Below the pieces are notes generated by a model, which was not told the DNA's origin, did not search any database, and saw only the letters and a program-made list of their open reading frames with translations. From Sinonovacula constricta (taxonomy: Eukaryota; Mollusca; Bivalvia; Cardiida; Solecurtidae), in contig CM017558.1 of assembly GCA_007844125.1 (NCBI GenBank), positions 43,729,359 to 43,793,358 on the forward strand: 64,000 nucleotides of DNA. The letters are read 5' to 3'. The position numbers were made by a program, and so were the translations under genes. This document shows, one piece after another, positions 50,351-62,140 of the stretch. How positions within the stretch are numbered: the first letter of the stretch is position 1; the number at the start of each line of letters is the position of its first letter.

Positions 50351-52577
50351 GTAAATAATCATTTACACCTCATTGTTCAAATATGGAATACATGGTTGAT
50401 ATTTGGTCTCTGATCATACCGCTGCCTTTGTGCCAATGTTTGTCTTGGCTCCTCATTTGTATTAATAATTTCAACTATTGTTGAAAGAAAATACTATGTG
50501 AAATTTACTCATTTTCCTTTCATTATTTGGGAAAAGTCTTCAAAGGTCTTGTCAAAAGGTGTCTTCCTTGGTTCTGTTTCAATGGACAAACAATTTTATT
50601 CAAACATGTTCAGAAATCAATTTGCCAGGTAGTGTTTCGCAAAATTACAGGTATCAAGCCGTATAAACGGCACCCTACAGCCGATAGATTTCTCTAATTA
50701 TTGGTTAGGCCCTGTAAACAATTTACGCTAAATAAACTCCGATTAAATGCAAATAAACCCTGGCGCTATTATTATGCAAGAGTGTAGATTGTCACACTAT
50801 TCAGTTACTAAAATTATACTGTAGAGGGTAATATAACAAGACAAGAGGTTGTTTTATCTGCGGCAAAATTGTTTTTTAAGCAACAGATGGCCTATCACTC
50901 TGTAATCTAAGGAGGTAAGAAAATACAGAGATAGGACAAAAAACTTGATTTAATGTCTCTCTGTCCTAGGTTTGATGTAAGAAATGATATAATAAAATTC
51001 AACAGGCCTGAATTTAATACAAAACATTAACTCCAAACTGAAATTAATATGTCTTTTTAATTTCCACAGCTGTACATTTGGGGGATCATCTCTTTATTCT
51101 GTTTAATCATTTTGGCATACATATAGATAAATAAATACAGCTTGTCTTATCCTTTACATCATGTTATACCTCGTATCATAAAATCCATGTAAAAAAAAAT
51201 AAAAAGAATTGTTTTGTATTTTATCGCCTTATCTGTCAGCCGAAAGCTATTTGGGATATTTTCCCCAAATGAAGATAAATGGTCAAGTGATTGCCTTTAT
51301 CCATTACCCATCCAATGTTCAACCTCCTTGAGATTCTGTTCAACTGTAAAATGTTATGCTTCCTGGAAAAAAACATTATCCCCGGTTATGTCACATTGAC
51401 TCTCACTACCAGCCATCCTGTCTCTCTGGTCATCTATTAAATAGCAATTGGCATGACAAAGCAAGAAACATAATGTGCTGAAAGCTGGTATGCTGACTGC
51501 TCTATTAAGTTGTGTCCCAAGTCTAGAGACTAACTGACTAACTCAACACCATTAGTGGCCTGAGACTGACCAGTGGCCACTGTAGCATGATGACATTTTA
51601 CACCTTCACAAAGATTGCTGGCTCTACCCAATTTTTCACTGTCTGCCATCAGCCTCTAATTGATATACCTGCCTAACCCAAGGGGTCATTTTATCCAGCC
51701 CTCATTTGTCCTGTCGCTTAATTGTTTACTGTGTGTACTTGTTCAGTAACTTACATCTTCAAGTATAAGCCAGCTATTATACATGTACCTATTTAGTCTC
51801 ACCTCCATATTTAAAAAAAATATTAAGAATTTTTCCAAGCTTTACTTCATGTGAAGCTTGGAAAATTCTTAATATTTTTTTTTAATTATTGAATTGAGAC
51901 TAAATAGGATGTAACTCACATTTTGACTTAACCTTTGCCTTTTTGATTTAAACAAATTTCAAATAAACGAGATAACTATTTTAAATATTAAACTTTGTCT
52001 TTTCTAATTATCAATTTCTTCTGATTGTAAATGCCATTGTTAAAGTATAAAGGTCCTCACAACTAAATAACTATTTTTATGCTGTGTTAGGTTTGAAATT
52101 TATTTGGTATTCTAGGACTTCATTACACCACTACGTATTATAGTGGGGTTTTGGGGACAGCGGCTTGCATTAAGGCTTAAATAATGGCCCTTTAGCATGC
52201 ATGATGTATCAATAGGACTCGGTGTGTAGGTAGCTGGATTTCAGAAAACACTTTATGTGATTAAATTTCACAAAGTCTGAAGAAAACTGAAGATAAATGA
52301 GTCACAGTAAATACCTTAAATGGTCTTTTAACTGATTATAAGGTATTTTATTGTCCTCACTTCAAAATGATTGTCAATTTTACAAAAACAGCAGCCCTAT
52401 AAATAATGTGTCTGCCCAATTATGGCAATTACATCAGTAGATCTGGTCCCATGTAGATAATAATTTAAACATTGCTTAAAGTTCTATCACCTTGGGAAAA
52501 ACTGATAAAATTGGCTATAAATTGACCAAAATTACGACGGTTATTTGAAATTATTTTTCTTTTGATATTTATTTCAG
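50351..52577 (+). other. Protocadherin intron 1
   Basis: 2227-bp intron bounded by AAG|GTAAAT and TTGATATTTATTTCAG. It contains a 121-bp foldback element at 51788-51908. No coding exon was seen inside; open frames are short. At 52432 it carries ATCAGTAGATCTGG, a partial match to the arm of the 55-bp palindrome family. Confidence 0.85.
51788..51908. mobile_element. 121-bp foldback MITE with 5-bp target duplication
   Basis: An almost complete hairpin. The outer 14 bp are perfectly inverted (CCTATTTAGTCTCA and TGAGACTAAATAGG), and the inner arms pair through TATTAAGAATTTT and CCAAGCTT around a loop of about 11 nt. The sequence ATGTA directly flanks both ends (51783-51787 and 51909-51913), as expected of a target-site duplication. 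It has no coding capacity. When transcribed in the intron it would fold into a long hairpin. No named family is assigned. Confidence 0.85.
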
Positions 52578-52745
52578 TCATCTCTCCGTTACTCTCCTTC
52601 AACAGCTGGTGAAGGGAGAGATGGTGGGTTGGATGCTCGGGAACTTCATCATGAGGCAGACGCAAAGCTTCACACTTTACATCAGTTCCAGCATATGTTG
52701 ATACAGAACCGGGCCCAACAGTGGGTACAACAACAGCAACAACAG
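52578..52745 (+). CDS. Protocadherin, coding exon 2 (cytoplasmic tail)
   Basis: 56 codons, entering and leaving in phase 0. The acceptor is TTTATTTCAG and the donor CAACAG|GTGGGT. The translation continues the tail with SSLRYSPSTAGEG, then a His/Gln-rich stretch with several hydrophobic residues (LHTLHQFQHMLIQ) and a run of six Gln at the end. A CAA/CAG run in a tail exon may vary in length between individuals. No catalytic domain is visible; this part probably serves as an intracellular binding region. Confidence 0.9.
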
Positions 52746-52978
52746 GTGGGTGAAGTAACAGGGAACCAGCTAAATTATGTATCAAAGTTAACATAAAATT
52801 TAACAATTTTTTGTTTTTGTTTTCCTTGTAAAAGTTTATACTAATTTCACCTTTATTATGTAATCTTTGATTGAATGTAACTGATGTTCCTGTATAGATT
52901 AATGTTGTAGCTTGAGAGTATTGTATAATTTCCTTACATTGAGTACATAATAATGAACATTGTTTGATTTGGTTTCAG
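52746..52978 (+). other. Protocadherin intron 2
   Basis: 233-bp AT-rich intron between CAACAG|GTGGGT and TTTGGTTTCAG. Nothing else is visible in it. Confidence 0.88.
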
Positions 52979-53078
52979 TATGGTGATCACCATAGTGACG
53001 GATCTGCAGAAACAATTGGCAGTGACAGTGGGCGTGGTTGTAGTGAGGAGGACGATGTGTTCAGCACACCTTCAGCTG
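52979..53078 (+). CDS. Protocadherin, coding exon 3 (cytoplasmic tail)
   Basis: 100 bp, starting in phase 0 and ending one base into a codon (GCTG|GTAAGT). It encodes an acidic Ser/Gly stretch, ETIGSDSGRGCSEEDD, similar in style to the SDSGRG-type motifs seen in tails of other protocadherins. Its phase fits the next exon exactly, supporting both borders. Confidence 0.9.
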
Positions 53079-53316
53079 GTAAGTAACAATTAATCTCGTG
53101 CATTTTTTTTCAATTAATTTTTGCATTTTTTTAATCTTAATTATATTTAGAAAATACTGGAAAATAATGAGTATATTTTTTAGATATAATATGTGAAAAG
53201 AAAGTGTTGTTTTTTTTTTTTTAATTTTAATATTACTGCATATGATTAAAAGCTGTATTGGAAATGACAAATCTTTTAATTATTATGAAAACTTATTCTA
53301 TTCATTTGTCTTTCAG
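53079..53316 (+). other. Protocadherin intron 3
   Basis: 238-bp AT-rich intron with a T-rich 3' part, from GGTAAGTAAC to TTTGTCTTTCAG. Confidence 0.88.
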
Positions 53317-53732
53317 ATGACCCTAAAGCATTTGAGATCTCAAGCCCGGAGTCCCAGCGAAGCTATGATGCCCCGATGTACACAAACATCCAGCGAACCA
53401 GCTCTTATATCAAGCAGCCATGGACTAGAAAACCCCATCTGGCCGCATACAAGCCCAGCACAAACTTACACATCAACAGAAACCTGCCAAGGAGCTCAAA
53501 CCCAGCTATGCAATATGACAATCTTCCAGCCAATGAGAATCAATCCCACAACCGGGTCACATGGGGTAATGCTTACTATGGGCAGGTGGCACCTATGGAC
53601 TATACAGGGGATTCTCAGTTGCATTCGTTTTTCGATAAAACACCGATAAATTTCTACAATCGTGAGGATGACGATAACTGCTCAACGACAACATCAGGGA
53701 GTTATACACTCTACTCAGAGGAGATTTTGTGA
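53317..53732 (+). CDS. Protocadherin, last coding exon
   Basis: Completes the split codon and adds 138 residues to the TGA at 53730-53732. The tail is rich in Tyr, Asn, Pro and Ser (QRSYDAPMYTNIQRTSSYIK) and ends DDNCSTTTSGSYTLYSEEIL. Several Tyr residues and the exposed C-terminal motif are plausible phosphorylation or adaptor sites, which is inference. A second long frame overlaps 53242-53649 but is out of phase with exon 3, so it is rejected. Confidence 0.92.
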
Positions 53733-53756
53733 ACGAGGCGAGAAAAAAAAACTGAC

Positions 53757-53762
53757 AATAAA
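53757..53762 (+). terminator. Proximal poly(A) signal of the protocadherin gene
   Basis: AATAAA lies 25 nt past the stop codon and is followed within 40 nt by a T/GT-rich stretch (GTGCTTCTGTGATAG, then TTTTTTCTG). It would give a very short 3' UTR. Confidence 0.55.
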
Positions 53763-55298
53763 AAGTGCTTCTGTGATAGTTTTTTCTGTAGTATTATGGA
53801 ATTGTGAAAGACAAACCCCCAAAAAAGGGTGTTAATAATGAGTATAGAATATAGAACAGAGTTGAATTCTCAATCCTCCACAGTTTTATTTGGTTACTTT
53901 TATTCATGATTGAACAAAAAGTTAGACTCCTTTTGAGGGTTGTACAGTTTGTGAGATGATCTTGAGTTTCAAGGGAACCAGATAGGGCCAAAGGGAGGTG
54001 TGGATGAGACGTGAAATATGATTCAATCGATTCAGTTGACACAAACATCTCCCTGGTGTTGCGGGATGGTTGGACCATTGTCAAACAGTCCCAGCTCAAC
54101 CCAAGGCTGCCATGCCTGTACTTGGTAGGTATTTTTATTCTATTGTACATGTTTATTATACAAAATGTTTTAATATTATCCTTCGTGCATTAAAACTGTT
54201 TTTTCCATTTATTTGAGTGTATATTTTTTCTTTAAAAAAATCATCAAATAAAACATTTAAAATAGGAACTTAAGTTGTAAATTAAAAGACACATGCTTCC
54301 AAGACAAATAAATTTTATCTTTTAAATGAATCAGTCATTATGCTAAGTTAATGCAAGTAAAATCATTGTTTTATCTTAAAAATACATTTTCTATAATACT
54401 AAAACATGCAGCAATTAATTCCTCTAGTGCTACTGTAACATAGTTGTATATCTAAGTAGGAGATCTTGTCGGAAAGCCTGTTATCGTTGATTAATTGAAT
54501 AAGGATGGTGGTCACAGCTAGGTGGCTGCCGATAGTGTGTGTAATCTCGGGTCACATGACCTCCCCCCCAGGACTAGGTGTCCATTTGTCAATATCACAT
54601 AATCTCTGAAGTTCCTTCTGTACATACCATCCTGATACCAGATACCTAGCTGATGGGTCATCCATGCAGTTAAACATTAGACCAACAGCCTTTACTGGCA
54701 GTAGCTTTCTTTTCTACTTCAATTTTAAATTAAGAAAAAATTTAAAAAATCCTTTCCTGTTTATCCAGTTTTGCTTAAATAAAACTGTTTTAATTTAGAC
54801 CTTGTTTGTCTTCTAAGATGTAAACTTAGTCTCAACCAATTAGAAAAAGGAATTTATATTTGTTTGGCATCAGTCAAGTCTCAAAAGCCAATTTCAGTAT
54901 AAAAGAAAAAGCAGGAGGAATGTCTGGGATTTCTTCCTTTTGTCTTAAGATGGTACATTAATGATGGTGGTAGTAATTTCCACCATGATTGTGCAATGTC
55001 CATCAATATTTCACCATTTCTGTCTCCTTCAGATATCTCTTTATTCCCTTTTTTGTGGCCAAATTGGCTTTTATTGAGATGGAACATGTGGACATAACTG
55101 TCAATGAGTTGCAGAATGCTTGTTGGTTGACAAGAAGGCAATTTCTGACTGTAATGAGGTTTGCTGGCTTCTTAAACTACCATGCTGTATTAGCCTGAAG
55201 TTAAACCATGGTGCTTTATTAGTCTCCTTCTAACGCTGATCATTGACAGAAAATGTGTCAGTTTTATAATCATGGTTTTTATTGGTTCTCTTTTTCAG
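53763..55298. other. Downstream of the protocadherin, no clear gene
   Basis: A possible exon end, CCTGTACTTG|GTAGGT, lies at 54124/54125; the frame before it (54011-54124) reads SLVLRDGWTIVKQSQ but has no ATG start. The rest is AT-rich. It may be extended 3' UTR or intron. Confidence 0.35.
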
Positions 55299-55436
55299 AA
55301 AACTTTTAGTGCTACATAAAACTCCATGAAGTCCAAGCTGACAGGAAATGCCTTCCCAGACTTCCCTGCTGAGAGTTCTGATTGGTCAATTGGAGTTAAA
55401 GGTCCACCCACTGGTGTCTTCAGCACCAAAGATCAG
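55299..55436 (+). other. Candidate exon carrying the start of a 56-residue ORF
   Basis: The acceptor TTGGTTCTCTTTTTCAG is strong and the donor is GATCAG|GTAAAG, giving 138 bp. An ATG at 55326 opens 37 codons (KGPPTGVFSTKDQ at the end) that join in frame to 20 more codons in the exon at 56619. A TAA at 55317 in the same frame blocks fusion to an upstream coding exon. It may be a separate small transcript, an alternative last-exon set of the protocadherin gene, or spliced 3' UTR. Confidence 0.35.
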
Positions 55437-56618
55437 GTAAAGACAGTTTTCATGACCGTCTTTGAAATATTAGCTGGAATAAAACGCCACTTAAAATACC
55501 ACTGCAAGTATCTTAGGAATGAAGCACAAAGTCCTGACAAACTGCCACCCATGATGGTGTCTGTAAATTTTAATTATTTCAGTGTGAGCAGGGGAAATGT
55601 TTGACAAGTCATAAACAAACTTCTGAGAAGTCAGTAAATTAATTGGCCTTCAAGAGGTGAAAAAGTTTGTATCTAAAAAGCATGACTTGATTTAAGTCGT
55701 AGTTTAATCAACCAGATTTTAACTCAACTAATTGTATTTCTGTAGCCAATGTGGCTGATTGTTGGTTTTGAAGTGTTACATATTAGCACCCATGAGCCAG
55801 TTTAATTAAACAAGAACAAGAAATTTAATTTTGAGTTTGAGCAAGTTGATTTTGAGTTTCAGAAATTGATTTTTATTCTGAGCCACCCATATGTCACCCG
55901 CAGTTTTGGTTTTGGAAGTGTTGACTTGATTTCCTGTTAGGTTTGTAATGAATGTTGATGGGTAATGACTGACTTTCACTCTCACTCTCCCAGTTAGGCA
56001 TACAGGCCTGGCAGCGATACCATTTGCATTTTAATCAGCTCATGTGAGAAAATCAATTCATTTACACATAAAAAGACTATTAACAAGGGTTAAGACAAAA
56101 GTTTTATTTCTTCCCAAGATTTTCTGATCAAATTGGGAGAACTGGCAACATTCCGCATTAATAATTGATTTGCTAATGTCCTTTATCTGCTATTCTGTCG
56201 TTGGTACAAACAGAATCCATACAGTTTAAGATTTGGTCTGCATGATAAAGTAGCAGATTGAGAGCTCCCTTGCTTTGCTTCAAGGATGAAGCCTTCATTT
56301 TGGAAGCTTTACATCCAAAGTAAAGGCTTTGTACTAATGACTAATTCCACCATCAACAGGGAATCTTGGTGTACAATAGATAACCACACATGGTAACAGT
56401 CAAACAATGATATACAAAAAATAAACAGAACTAAACTTAGTATTGATGCTTCCTTCTCAGTGAAAAATAGTTTAATTAAACTTGTACTCAGATATCCACT
56501 CATAATATGAATATTGTTTACTCACAGATGCACTATTGTATAAAATATAAAACTTAAAACAATACTGTCCAAGGTCAAAAAGATTTATACTAATGACATT
56601 GTCTCTTTCTATTTACAG
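55437..56618. other. Probable intron between two downstream candidate exons
   Basis: AT-rich sequence between GATCAG|GTAAAG and TCTTTCTATTTACAG. Nothing else was recognised. Confidence 0.35.
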
Positions 56619-57690
56619 AAACCAATTTCTGACACCCATGGATCTCCACATGGCAGGCCACAAGCAGGGATTCAGTGACTGGTAACTGGCACCAGAAGAC
56701 TCTGAATCTATTTTGTTGACCTTGGGGGACTGCCCATCAATACTGGTACATGGCACTCGTGGATTCAGACATGTGACCATCGCACAGACCACGTTCCTGG
56801 CACAAGCCATTTGTACAATAATGTCAGTTGTGAAGGTTAGAAACCAGGGAGAAATTAGCTGTTTAGCAGCTTAATAAATGACTGTTTGGAAGGCTTCCCG
56901 AGTTTAGAGCAAGACGGACCAAAAACATGGACACAGAGTGTAGGTGGGGCGTGCAATGAACCGAATGTGCATGTGTTAAAAGGTGCAGCTGAAGACAGGA
57001 GGACAAATCCTCAAATATTACTGACTGGGAAATGTGCATTATTTAAGAACCCTGGGGTCTGTGAAACATCTTGGGGTCTGTGAAACATCTTGGGGTCTGA
57101 AAAGCAGCAATGCCAACAGAGTTATAACACACAACAGTGGTCATGATTTGCATAAATCATTCAGCAGCTAATTACCAGTGAGACAGTATAATGTGGAGGC
57201 TAAGACATTGCTTCCATACTTCCATCCCTCCTAATGGTGTTGGATAATTAAACCATGATGGTTGACTTTATTGTCATGAAAAATGCTTGGTAATTAGACA
57301 CAATAAAATAAGGTATGGAGAGACTCTTGGGGGGAAAAAACTGATACAATAAAATAGTGCTGTGGAATTGATGTAATTGTCAGCTAAGGAATTGTTTCAT
57401 CAATGTTGATGTATGGTGAAAAATATAACTGTATAATAGTGTGTTCAGTAAATATTCTGAAACAATCATTGTTTGATTTGCATAACAATTGTCTTGTGTA
57501 CATTTCAGAATAATTATTTGCATAATTGATTTGCATTTATTGTACTATATACTAATATATGTTCAATTTTATAGGATTTTTGTTACTCTGATGGTGCTTT
57601 TTTGTATGTTTACAACTTTTGTATTAACCCTAATATGATTGTGAAATAACTTATGTGATCTCATGAAATAAACAGTAAATATTTAAGTTT
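56619..57690 (+). other. Candidate terminal exon with poly(A) site
   Basis: The acceptor (CTCTTTCTATTTACAG) is strong. The first 20 codons (KPISDTHGSPHGRPQAGIQ, then TGA at 56676-56678) continue the frame of the 55299-55436 exon. The remainder would be about 1 kb of 3' UTR with AATAAA at 57302, 57349 and 57667. The last is followed by GTTTGTGTTTGG, a typical GT-rich element. A 20-bp unit GGGGTCTGTGAAACATCTT is repeated twice plus a part at 57052-57100. Several ATTTGCAT octamers lie at 57145-57540. Confidence 0.4.
57667..57672 (+). terminator. Distal poly(A) signal
   Basis: AATAAA with a GT-rich element 16-27 nt downstream (57688-57699). This is the best-formed poly(A) site in the window and probably ends the transcript containing the 56619 exon. 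Confidence 0.6.
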
Positions 57691-60600
57691 GTGTTTGGTA
57701 TTTCTTTCTCTTCCTCTATTGATTAATTTCAAACAAAAACATGTTAAACATGAGGAAAGTTCTGTCACATTTTGTGATTATGTAAAATTTAAATAAAAAT
57801 ATATAAAATATTTACTTTGTAATTTTATCAGTTATAAACGGTAGTCTAATGCAGATCTTTTTTTGTTTTGTTAAAATAGCATTCCATTTATGAACACTTA
57901 AAGTTTCTCTGATATATTTTCAATTTTTTATTAAGCTTGCTCGTTCTGAAGACTTGAATCAGGTGTGGGACTGGCTGCAGTATATCTTGTATTCATTATA
58001 CAATATCACTGACAAGACGACACAATACCTGTAGAATATAAACCAATGCCAGCGAGTACGAGCGTAATAAAGCACTGATAGTCAATCTACCACCATGAAT
58101 TTTAATTAGCATTATTTTTATAGTACAACAATAAAACCTGGTTAGCTGTCATCTCACTCGTCGTCATGTAATTATAAATTATAGACATACAAGCGTATAA
58201 AACAAACTTTTTGCCATCGAGTACAAAATGTTGTCTTTTCATGTCATTTATGGTTAAAACTGTTTTATGTAAAATAATTCCGCATGCTTTATTACCTTAT
58301 TCATATTGTTTATTTTGCGTACCACATCGGTTTGTTAAAGGTGGTATCCGACAGTCTAGACTAAAATGTTGTTTCTCAAACAACAAAAAAAGAATTGTTC
58401 TTATCCGAAATTCCTGAGAACTGCTGTTTATTGATGCCTTGTAAAGCGTAACACCCCATGCGTCATCTCAAATAAATATTTCCTATCTGAGCTACGCAGC
58501 ACAGTTACTAGTAGTTATTTTTATACTATTACGTTACTATTATGATCAAAAATGGTCGGTGCAGTGTATTTCAAAAATTAAAATCAAGCAATCATTAGAG
58601 CTTAAAATATAAAGTGCAATGTTTGACGAAGATTTAAATGGATTAGTATTAAATGTTACATGATATTACCAGATGTCTTAGACGTTCGTTTATATACAAA
58701 TACACGTACACAAATAGATGTATGATAACGTCACGCCCATGTGCGTTTGGGAATCGAGTTTCTGGGATCAAACATTTGATTAAGGTTAAGCAAATGTAAT
58801 GCAGCACCTCCAATTGAAGAATATCAAAATTAGGGTTAAAATGCTTCAAAACAGGGGGAGCGAATCCTATTATGGGCACGAATAGTCAAGTTGTTTTTTC
58901 TCCTGTTCACTTTGACAATTATTTCTGCCTCACTCTACCAGATAAAGGAGGAAACATGTACAGTTTTCAATTTTATTTTTGTAAATGAATTTTAATTGTA
59001 CGATTTGTTCCAAGTTTGATTACAAATTCGTTGCCTGGTATATTCAAAGTCTAAAAAAAGGAAAACCATGTGGTGAAATAAGATTTTTAATTTGATTCAT
59101 CAATCAAAATACCTTATAGAACAATTTTGGCAAGTCTGAAATAAACCACCTTAAATATACTTTATCGTGAAACTTGCTCATTTCAAAGTAAGAGAAAACC
59201 TCCAACAAAAGCGATGTTTCTGCCACGGATATCGTACACAAGTACCTCCTCGTATTCATAAATCGTTATTAACAAGTGGATGCCATAAATAAACCACGTG
59301 ACATACCGGTTGCTGTATGTACATTGGTACAATATATACTCCAATACAAACCTTTCTATACATTCAAGTTCATGAAATCTGAGCAGCAGAAGTTATAAAA
59401 TTGTCGTTCTATTCATCTTATCTGCTTGCGATCCCTTTATTAAACACATCGTCGTCTTATTTCAATCTTATACGGCTGTGCGCGATCTTATGGGGATCGT
59501 AAAATACGCGTTTTATGCGCCGTAAATTGTGCCGCGTGTTCATTCTGTGCTCGTTTATTACCACGTAATGATAATGGTGCGAGAGATCAGGACGAGATAC
59601 GGGCCCAACGACCAACTCACAAATCGAGTCTTTTAACACTTATAGGACACATGGTGATTAATTCTGATCAATTCCCCAAATGAATTTGTTCTACAAGGGA
59701 AACCGCATCACATCGATTCTTCAAATTCACACTATTGCCTCTCTAATTGTAACATTATACGCTCACGTGCATCGTTTATCGTGAGTATGGTGATGGTTGT
59801 CGTCTATCTACAGATTTATAGATAACATGGTTGAACTCGGAATAAGTAAATATAATTCGAATTATATGTGTTTATTCGATAAAAGTAGCTAATAGAAAAC
59901 CTGTATAGTTTCAACATCTGGTAGTGTTCTCAGAATCAAATGTAAAATTATGAATGAAGATGGTTTCTATGTTTTATCAATTAAGTGTTTAGCATTTGCA
60001 TTTGAATAATGAATGTGTTATATTATTAAATAATACCTTTTCATTATACTGACATAATTATCTAATGGACACTTTAATTTAGTAATTTACAACATGTATA
60101 AGTAAAACTGAAACATTCATTTTGCAATTCAAATAAAAATACACACACTTTTCCTTGTAAAAGGATCAAAGGATCAAAATAAAGCAATGTAAGGGGAAAA
60201 AAATAGGAAAATGGGTCAAAATATATGAAATTGATTTACTTAAAAGTTGAGTTTATCTATTACGACATGTTTTGCGCCCCCGTGTGTGGATTTTACATGT
60301 TATATTAATTTCCCGACGAACAATTAAAGTAAAAAAAAAAACAGTGTTTGTGCATGATACGGCTAGAGCAGTGTGCGTTTATTTCTATAGGAAATAGAAT
60401 GTCGTCTATTAAATAATGTAATTTATTGATTAACGTTTATTATGCAGCTGCTGTTGACTGCGATCCCTCTGTTTGAAAACGTTTGCAAACGTTTAGTCAT
60501 GTTTTGCTCAATCCACATAATTATGTCATTCAGTGTTTGCTGAATATGAGTTCTACAGCTTAGAATTTTTGGTCTATATTTGATTTTTTGGTAATTTGGA

Positions 60601-60993
60601 AAAAATAACCAAGGACTATATATATTTATAACGGATAACGCGGGATTGCTGTTTGTAGATCATTTTTCTCTTGAGTTTATATCTTTGTTGGCTCAATGAA
60701 AATCAAGTTAAAAATGTCAGTTAAATGCAGGAACGAGTTCAATGTCCCATTGTCTCAGACTAGCGGGAAAACTTGGGTGCAACATCGTAAGCATGAGTCA
60801 CTATACAGACTGATTTAATTCAGCAGTCATACATTTTATGAATACATTCCACACATAAAAATGAAAATAATCATTGCCCTGACGATATGAGGTACAATAA
60901 CAAACACAATCACTTGAAAATATTACAGAGGCTGTAGAATCTAACAAAACAATCATGTATAATGTATGTATGTTGTTGTAAATAAATACGCGT
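57691..60993. other. No gene seen; CpG-richer patch
   Basis: No coding exon was supported. From about 59200 to 59650 CpG is denser than in the first 57 kb (GTGCGCGATC, TACGCGTTTTATGCGCCG, GCCGCGTG), which might mark a promoter of a neighbouring gene outside the window. A minus-strand frame at 59457-59639 (60 aa) is unrecognised. Confidence 0.4.
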
Positions 60994-60994
60994 T

Positions 60995-61035
<41 letters not shown>
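60994..61035. repeat. TTG/CAA microsatellite
   Basis: About 14 uninterrupted TTG units. On the minus strand they read as a run of Asn codons in a short frame that is not a gene. Confidence 0.95.
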
Positions 61036-61036
<1 letters not shown>

Positions 61037-62140
61037 CCTGGTCTTTTTATATGGGCGTGGCGGTTAGGGTTGAGTCTTACTGTAGACTGACATATCATTT
61101 AACAGTAAACAAGAGAGTATGCACGCAAATGACCAAGGTGTTCCGGTTAGGAAATTATTGGGCATCTGATTAGTCAAACAGTTTCCCCAAACAGGTAAGG
61201 TTGTTTTTGGTCTCTGGCTCAGAAAGCTGTTTATAAGGCTTAGTTCATCTATTGAATGAGGATGGATAAAAACAACATTGCTTTTATAAATCATATTAAT
61301 ATCGCTGACAAAAGCTGTAGCCTTATTACAAAATGCATGTTTTTATGTTTCGTAAAATTATAAAATACACCAATGACGGTTGATGTCCATAAGAGTATGT
61401 GATTTTAGCACACAAATATATATTGTACTTGTGCCCACTGCATGCTTCCATGGCATATCTATAAGCAATTTTTCCAGTCTATTATAGACCATGCATTCGT
61501 ACGCCTGTCAAACAAGTAGTAAGGCGGGACGGCCCACGTGGAGCGCAAACACTTGAAATTCACCAACTTCTTAAACACGTCTTACCTGCTATACTCACCA
61601 TTGTACCATAGTACATGCAGAGCGGTGTAAAAAACATTATCCTTTCAATACAAAACATGAGAACATTTTATTCTCGCCTTTGTTACTGCAACCGACATTG
61701 TTCAGCAACACCTCGAGCACCGTGTAAGGAGCTATTGACACGGGTCTTGTGGGGTTTGCATTAGTTCAAACATGAGCGCTATTATTTGATAAATGACCCA
61801 TAATATTTGCTCTATTTCAATTTAATTGACACTATACTATTTACACACTCGGTTAACTTTCTCGCCATACATTGATATTAATTAGTCCGTAAATATAAGC
61901 CAACATGCCTGACTCTATAAGCGGATGTTGCCAAATCGCCACGGGGTACAGGGGCGGCTCGTTATAAAAGAGTGTCACACAATCGCAGCAAAATATCAAA
62001 GCTGCCGAGTAATGGAATAAATCAGCAACTTTCTTTATATTTATCACCTTTATGATCATTGCGTCCCGTCTAGAAGGACGGGATAAATTTGCGGGAACCC
62101 CAAGGTTTATATGTCTTTGAGCAGGAAGTTTTATTTCTCC
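61036..62140. other. No gene seen
   Basis: Mixed AT content with some CpG-bearing stretches (61515-61560, GGCGGGACGGCCCACGTGG). Short frames only. No RNA gene was seen. Confidence 0.45.

Noticed and set aside
53242..53649. 135-aa frame overlapping the last protocadherin exon
   Set aside because: Out of phase with exon 3, whose phase-1 donor fits the other frame; that other frame gives a coherent acidic, Tyr-rich tail.
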